Shown piece by piece: positions 60,747-64,000 of a DNA stretch of 64,000 nt (within the stretch, counting starts at the first letter, position 1; each line of letters opens with the position of its first letter). The notes beneath the pieces are model-generated. The model was not told the DNA's origin and ran no database searches. It saw nothing but the letters and a program-made list of their open reading frames with translations. Source of the DNA: Scybalousia_A sp045221575 (GTDB taxonomy: Bacteria > Bacteroidota > Bacteroidia > Bacteroidales > P3); contig JBGUWU010000015.1 of assembly GCA_045221575.1 (NCBI GenBank), forward strand, positions 51,293 through 115,292. The letters are read 5' to 3'. Both the position numbers and the translations under genes were made by a program.

Positions 60747-62663
60747 CTATTTTACTTTAGTTTGGTTCTTGATTAAACGGTTGTTGTATTGCTGAATGAT
60801 GCCCTTAGTTAGTTGAGTATGTTTCTTAGTTATTTGGGGATATTGTTTAGCTATGTTTTTTCTCATATCTGGATCTGTCTTAGCGTTGAATAGTTGTGTA
60901 TCATAGCCTTCACGATATTTGCTTACATAATCGCCAAGCATAACAATATATTCACCATTAGAATAGTAGATATAATAATGCTCTTTATCAGAGAATATGC
61001 TTTGACCGTATGCAAACACAGGCTTATTAATATGAAGCATATCACATATAGTAGGATATATATCTATCTGTTGCATAACTTGATTAGTAATCATTCCATG
61101 CTTTAACTTAGGAGAATAGAAGATAATAGGAATACGATATAATCCTAATGCTGTTCTAAACTCATCTGTTTCAGTTAATGCAGAGTGGTCAGCAGTTATT
61201 ATAAACAATGTATTGTCATACCAAGATTGTTTTTTAGCATATTCAAAGAAACGTTTAAGGGCATAATCAGTATAACCTACTGTTTCATGAACAATAAGAG
61301 TTCCTTTAGGGAAACGACCTATATGTTGTTTAGGTATAGTATAAGGGTGATGAGAAGATAGGGTGAAAACAGTAGAGAAAAATGGTTGTTGAGTATGGTT
61401 TATCTGCTTAGCCATATATTGTAAAAACGGTTCATCAAATATACCCCAGTTGCCATCATAGTCTTTGTCATTATTGTATTCATCTTTGCCATAGTATTTC
61501 TCATATCCTACGTGATTAGCAAACACATTAAAGTTCATTGTTCCATTATATCCACCATGATAAAAAGCTGTGTTATACTTTTCTTCTTTTAAGGTGTTAG
61601 CAATAGAGCCTAACTTGTTGCCAGAATAAGAAGAGGTGATATAACTTTCTTCTGTTAATAGTGGCATACTGCTTACTATAGCAGGTATTCCGTCTATACT
61701 TCTTTTGCCATTGCTATAGCCTTGAAAGACTAAAGAATATTGCGCTAAAGAGTCAAGAAAAGGAGTGTAGGAAACTTTTTTATTATACGTCTTTAGATAT
61801 TCTGCAGCATAACTTTCTATGATTATAAGTACTACATTGGTCTTGCCTACTTGCAGTGGTTCAGTAAATAAACTATCAGCCCATACTTCATTGTTAGGCT
61901 TTTGAATAGGTGAGAATATTTTTTCAACTTCTTGTTCAGTAAAATATTGTTTAGGCTCTAATCCAGACTTTCCGATAGTACGGAATAGAGTATAAGGAGT
62001 GTTTAATACTAAGGCTGTGTTTTGTGTTGTAGCATAATCCGATGCTTGAAGAATACCCATAGGTCTATATTGCAGACCACCTCTTTGGAATACAAATAGA
62101 ACAATTACAGAAACAATAAAAGCTATGCTTTGTTTGGTTAGTGTTCTACGAGTGAAAGTGTGAGCAGTTGTAGTATATTTCTTACATATCTTTCTATCAA
62201 CAATAACTAATGCAATGTTCAATACAATAAAGATAAGAGCTATATGCCAATAGTCTCTTAGGAACTGAGGTATCAAACTATTAAAATCTCCACCAACACC
62301 TAAGTAGTTAAATATGTCAAAGGTAAGTCTTTTGAATGTAAAACGAAAATATCCACAATCAATTAAATTAGCGACCATTATCAGTTCTAAACCTATGAAA
62401 TACAATACCGCAAGACATATTCTATACCATTTTTCAGTCTTCATAGGTATAGGTAAAAGAGCAAAGAATAAGTAAGGTGCAAGATAAACACTTAAGGTAG
62501 ATAATCCAAAGCGAAGATTACCAAAACTTATTCTATACAAAGCACCCATATTATCTACAGAGAACAGTGATGAGTTGAGCAAAAAGAAAACTATCTGAGT
62601 GATAAATAAACATGCTAAAGCAATAAGGTATCTGTAAAGTATCTGCTTATAAAATTGTTTCAT
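60747..62663 (-). CDS. LtaS-like phosphoglycerol/phosphoethanolamine transferase
   Basis: A 638-residue membrane protein with five N-terminal hydrophobic segments (about 10-200) and a sulfatase-fold domain facing the periplasm. Active-site elements: LIIIESYA (Glu), SNGKRSIDGIPAIVSSMP (Ser replaces the usual Thr nucleophile), HGGYNGTMNF, FFSTVFTLSSHHPY and IITADHS. Family members transfer phosphoglycerol or phosphoethanolamine to lipids or glycans. The exact donor and acceptor are unknown. Confidence 0.87.
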   Translation of the reverse strand: MKQFYKQILYRYLIALACLFITQIVFFLLNSSLFSVDNMGALYRISFGNLRFGLSTLSVYLAPYLFFALLPIPMKTEKWYRICLAVLYFIGLELIMVANLIDCGYFRFTFKRLTFDIFNYLGVGGDFNSLIPQFLRDYWHIALIFIVLNIALVIVDRKICKKYTTTAHTFTRRTLTKQSIAFIVSVIVLFVFQRGGLQYRPMGILQASDYATTQNTALVLNTPYTLFRTIGKSGLEPKQYFTEQEVEKIFSPIQKPNNEVWADSLFTEPLQVGKTNVVLIIIESYAAEYLKTYNKKVSYTPFLDSLAQYSLVFQGYSNGKRSIDGIPAIVSSMPLLTEESYITSSYSGNKLGSIANTLKEEKYNTAFYHGGYNGTMNFNVFANHVGYEKYYGKDEYNNDKDYDGNWGIFDEPFLQYMAKQINHTQQPFFSTVFTLSSHHPYTIPKQHIGRFPKGTLIVHETVGYTDYALKRFFEYAKKQSWYDNTLFIITADHSALTETDEFRTALGLYRIPIIFYSPKLKHGMITNQVMQQIDIYPTICDMLHINKPVFAYGQSIFSDKEHYYIYYSNGEYIVMLGDYVSKYREGYDTQLFNAKTDPDMRKNIAKQYPQITKKHTQLTKGIIQQYNNRLIKNQTKVK

Positions 62664-62669
62664 CTCTTT

Positions 62670-63704
62670 TTATTTTTTTACAGGTTTATACATTGATTGT
62701 TGGAACAAAAGATTGTTGTCATTTATCTTCATTAAAGAGTCCAAGCCTATCTTCTTTTCTTTCATAAAACTTTCTACTATCTTATATCCAATATAATTAC
62801 CTACTCTCGCAGGAGAACCATTTAAGCCTTTACTCTCTGGTCCTATACTTATAAGGCCTAAGTATTTGCTTCTATCTGTATCATAGAGTAGCTTAGATTG
62901 AATAATATAAGCCCATATATTTTGTTCATTTTTCTCACACCATTTATATTGTTCTTCATTATAGCCAAGCACATAGTTAAGAGCATATTTTGGCAATAGC
63001 TTAGATACGCAATAACTCAATTTTCCATCTTCAATTATGCAGTCTAACAAAGTAGCATTACCAGACATGCTTTTAAAAGGAATATTTAAAAAGGTTTTAT
63101 TCAATAGATACATTCTTACAAAGTCAGGTGCTATCATTTCTTTGCTTAGACTTTCTTTCATATACTGAGGATACTGAGAATAATAAGGGTGATTGTCTAA
63201 CTTATTCAAAGCATAAACGTCCAAAGCAATAGCATAATAGATAGTATCATTCATATATACTCTGTTAGCATAACCATAAGAATAATCTGCTGGACCTAAA
63301 ATAAAAGTATATACATTTTTAGGTAAATAAGTGTTAGGATAAATCTCTTTTAAACGAGCAAAAGCAGAAGTAATATCAGTAGATATTTGGTTGAGGTTAG
63401 CAAACTCTTTTTCTACTATATTCTGAGCCTTTTGCATCTGAGAATCCGACACCATTTGGATAAGCATATTAAGATATTCCGTATCTGTTAAAGGTTGCTG
63501 AAACATATAAGGGAAGTCTTTTTGCAAGCCTTTTAAGTGGGCTTCCAAAGTGGTCTTAGGGCTGGCAAATAAAGCAATATCAAAACGCTTGAACTTTATT
63601 ACTTCTTCTATATTGTTGTTATAGAATTTTTTATCCGCCTTGTCGTCTTTCTTACAAGAGAAAAATAAAACACATATTAAACAAATAACTATTACCTTTT
63701 TCAT
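62670..63704 (-). CDS. GldB-like gliding/T9SS-associated lipoprotein
   Basis: A 344-residue lipoprotein (from ATG 63704; signal ending FFSC, Cys17). The body matches the GldB layout: FKRFDIALF near the start, LKGLQKDFPYMFQQP, a LKEIYPNTYLPKNVYTFILG strand, VYMNDTIYYAIALDVYAL and SPARVGNYIGYKIVESFM near the end. GldB is needed for gliding in Flavobacterium and is also found in non-gliding Bacteroidales. I identify it by overall pattern, so GldB is probable, not certain. First gene of a cluster running to 55862. Confidence 0.65.
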   Translation of the reverse strand: MKKVIVICLICVLFFSCKKDDKADKKFYNNNIEEVIKFKRFDIALFASPKTTLEAHLKGLQKDFPYMFQQPLTDTEYLNMLIQMVSDSQMQKAQNIVEKEFANLNQISTDITSAFARLKEIYPNTYLPKNVYTFILGPADYSYGYANRVYMNDTIYYAIALDVYALNKLDNHPYYSQYPQYMKESLSKEMIAPDFVRMYLLNKTFLNIPFKSMSGNATLLDCIIEDGKLSYCVSKLLPKYALNYVLGYNEEQYKWCEKNEQNIWAYIIQSKLLYDTDRSKYLGLISIGPESKGLNGSPARVGNYIGYKIVESFMKEKKIGLDSLMKINDNNLLFQQSMYKPVKK

Positions 63705-63729
63705 TACGATTATAATTTTAATCAACCTG

Positions 63730-63737
63730 CAAAAGTA
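63730..63737 (-). promoter_or_regulatory. -7 element of the gldB-like cluster
   Basis: Minus-strand TACTTTTG, 26 bp before the ATG. The inverted-repeat element at 63746 occupies the -33 region. Confidence 0.5.
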
Positions 63738-63745
63738 CTAAAAAA

Positions 63746-63895
63746 ATTAGTAATTAGAAATTAGTAATTAGAAATTAGAAATTGGGGTGGCTTCGAAGAA
63801 GACAGCCAAATTGCCGCAGGAAATTGGCGGATTAACGCTTAAAAAGTTTAGTCGCTATGCATAATTTCTAATTACTAATTACTCATTTCTAATTT
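63746..63895. repeat. inverted-repeat element with A+T-rich arms (MITE-like or large terminator)
   Basis: A left arm (63751-63783, with internal tandem TAATTAGAAATTAG-type units) pairs with a right arm (63863-63895) over 33 bp, 30 matching. The 79-bp core is less A+T-rich and has small stems (GGCT/AGCC; GCCAA/TTGGC). The right arm contains the stop codon of the T9SS gene at 63889. Confidence 0.7.
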
Positions 63896-64000
63896 GAAAG
63901 AATTATCTTCTTTACGGTTTGTCCGCTGTTGGTTATTACTTTTATAAAGTATGTTCCTTGTGGAAGAGAGTTAAGATTTATCTGATAATTATAAGCATTT
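63889..64000 (-). CDS. C-terminal end of a T9SS type A sorting-domain protein (partial)
   Basis: Only the last 36 residues are visible, read from the right edge: INLNSLPQGTYFIKVITNSG followed by QTVKKIILSN and a stop. The L-xx-LPQGTYFIKV and QT-x-KKI pattern is the terminal part of the Por-secretion type A tail. So another exported protein gene enters from beyond the window. Its catalytic identity is unknown. The final Asn codon and stop lie in the inverted-repeat arm. Confidence 0.82.
   Translation of the reverse strand, partial: NAYNYQINLNSLPQGTYFIKVITNSGQTVKKIILSN

Noticed and set aside
1..64000. tRNA, rRNA, CRISPR array or insertion sequence
   Set aside because: I looked for T-loop/acceptor patterns, regularly spaced repeats with unique spacers and transposase motifs (DDE, HUH, serine recombinase) and found none; the only tandem array has no spacers.

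Overview
The window is very A+T-rich DNA from an anaerobic member of the Bacteroidota, most likely the order Bacteroidales. Four things point there. (1) Upstream regions repeatedly carry the phylum-specific promoter (TTG about 19 bp before TAnnTTTG) and no clear Shine-Dalgarno sites. (2) Type IX secretion (T9SS) parts are present: PorX, the Plug protein, a GldB-like lipoprotein, two type A cargo tails and one type B cargo tail. (3) Phylum-typical families occur (DUF5606, RfaE2 plus O-methyltransferase, large transglutaminase lipoprotein-like proteins, Tgt without the CxCxxC zinc site). (4) An oxygen-sensitive class III ribonucleotide reductase (nrdDG) and the [FeFe]-hydrogenase maturase HydE indicate anaerobic life. 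The species cannot be named from the sequence. No rRNA, tRNA, CRISPR array, transposase or prophage was seen; this is mostly core chromosome.

Layout. 1-7.3 kb: tgt-lptG-dapB (minus), a membrane glycosyltransferase and an ECF sigma factor (plus), then panD - flippase - fused rfaE2/O-methyltransferase (minus). 7.4-12.6 kb: recJ, facing DUF5606 - S4 protein - yidC and a small lipoprotein. 12.8-18.9 kb (plus): gcvT, a secreted endonuclease/phosphatase-fold protein, two tiny paralogous Cys-containing lipoproteins, a MauE/DoxX-thioredoxin fusion, porX and tsaE. 18.9-23.3 kb: a 600-bp non-coding stretch with a candidate small RNA, then rpmI-rplT-rplS, lgt, gpmA, hydE. 23.3-26.0 kb (minus): T9SS Plug and an aminopeptidase P. 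26.2-33 kb: a GT4 glycosyltransferase, a cysteine desulfidase/serine dehydratase-like enzyme, two unknown envelope proteins and a polyprenyl-phosphate sugar transferase, facing an iron/cobalamin-type ABC ATPase-permease pair. 33.4-45.2 kb (plus): nrdDG, a large type B T9SS cargo, a TPR protein, an RsiV-like lipoprotein, dnaE, queG. 45.2-49.0 kb (minus): purine nucleoside phosphorylase, an unknown secreted protein, pgi. 49.3-55.1 kb (plus): adenine deaminase, a BtuF-like binding lipoprotein, a T9SS-exported arginine-deiminase-fold enzyme, tatA, tatC. 55.1-63.7 kb (minus): an envelope/lipid cluster (GldB-like, LtaS-like transferase, lipid kinase, SUI1, flippase, transglutaminase-like protein, beta-barrel), bordered by a 150-bp inverted-repeat element and the tail of another T9SS cargo.

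How the genes fit together. Much of the window builds or serves the envelope: LptG, YidC, Lgt, TatAC, T9SS parts with cargo, glycosyltransferases and two LPG-synthase-type flippases. Queuosine synthesis is represented twice (tgt, queG); QueG needs cobalamin, which the ABC pair and BtuF-like protein could supply. The most unusual signals are the Cys-lipoprotein/thioredoxin operon, the rfaE2-O-methyltransferase fusion, the T9SS-exported deiminase, a 5 x 21-bp tandem repeat before ade, a dispersed intergenic repeat of about 90 bp in two copies, the inverted-repeat element at the right end and a candidate small RNA before rpmI.
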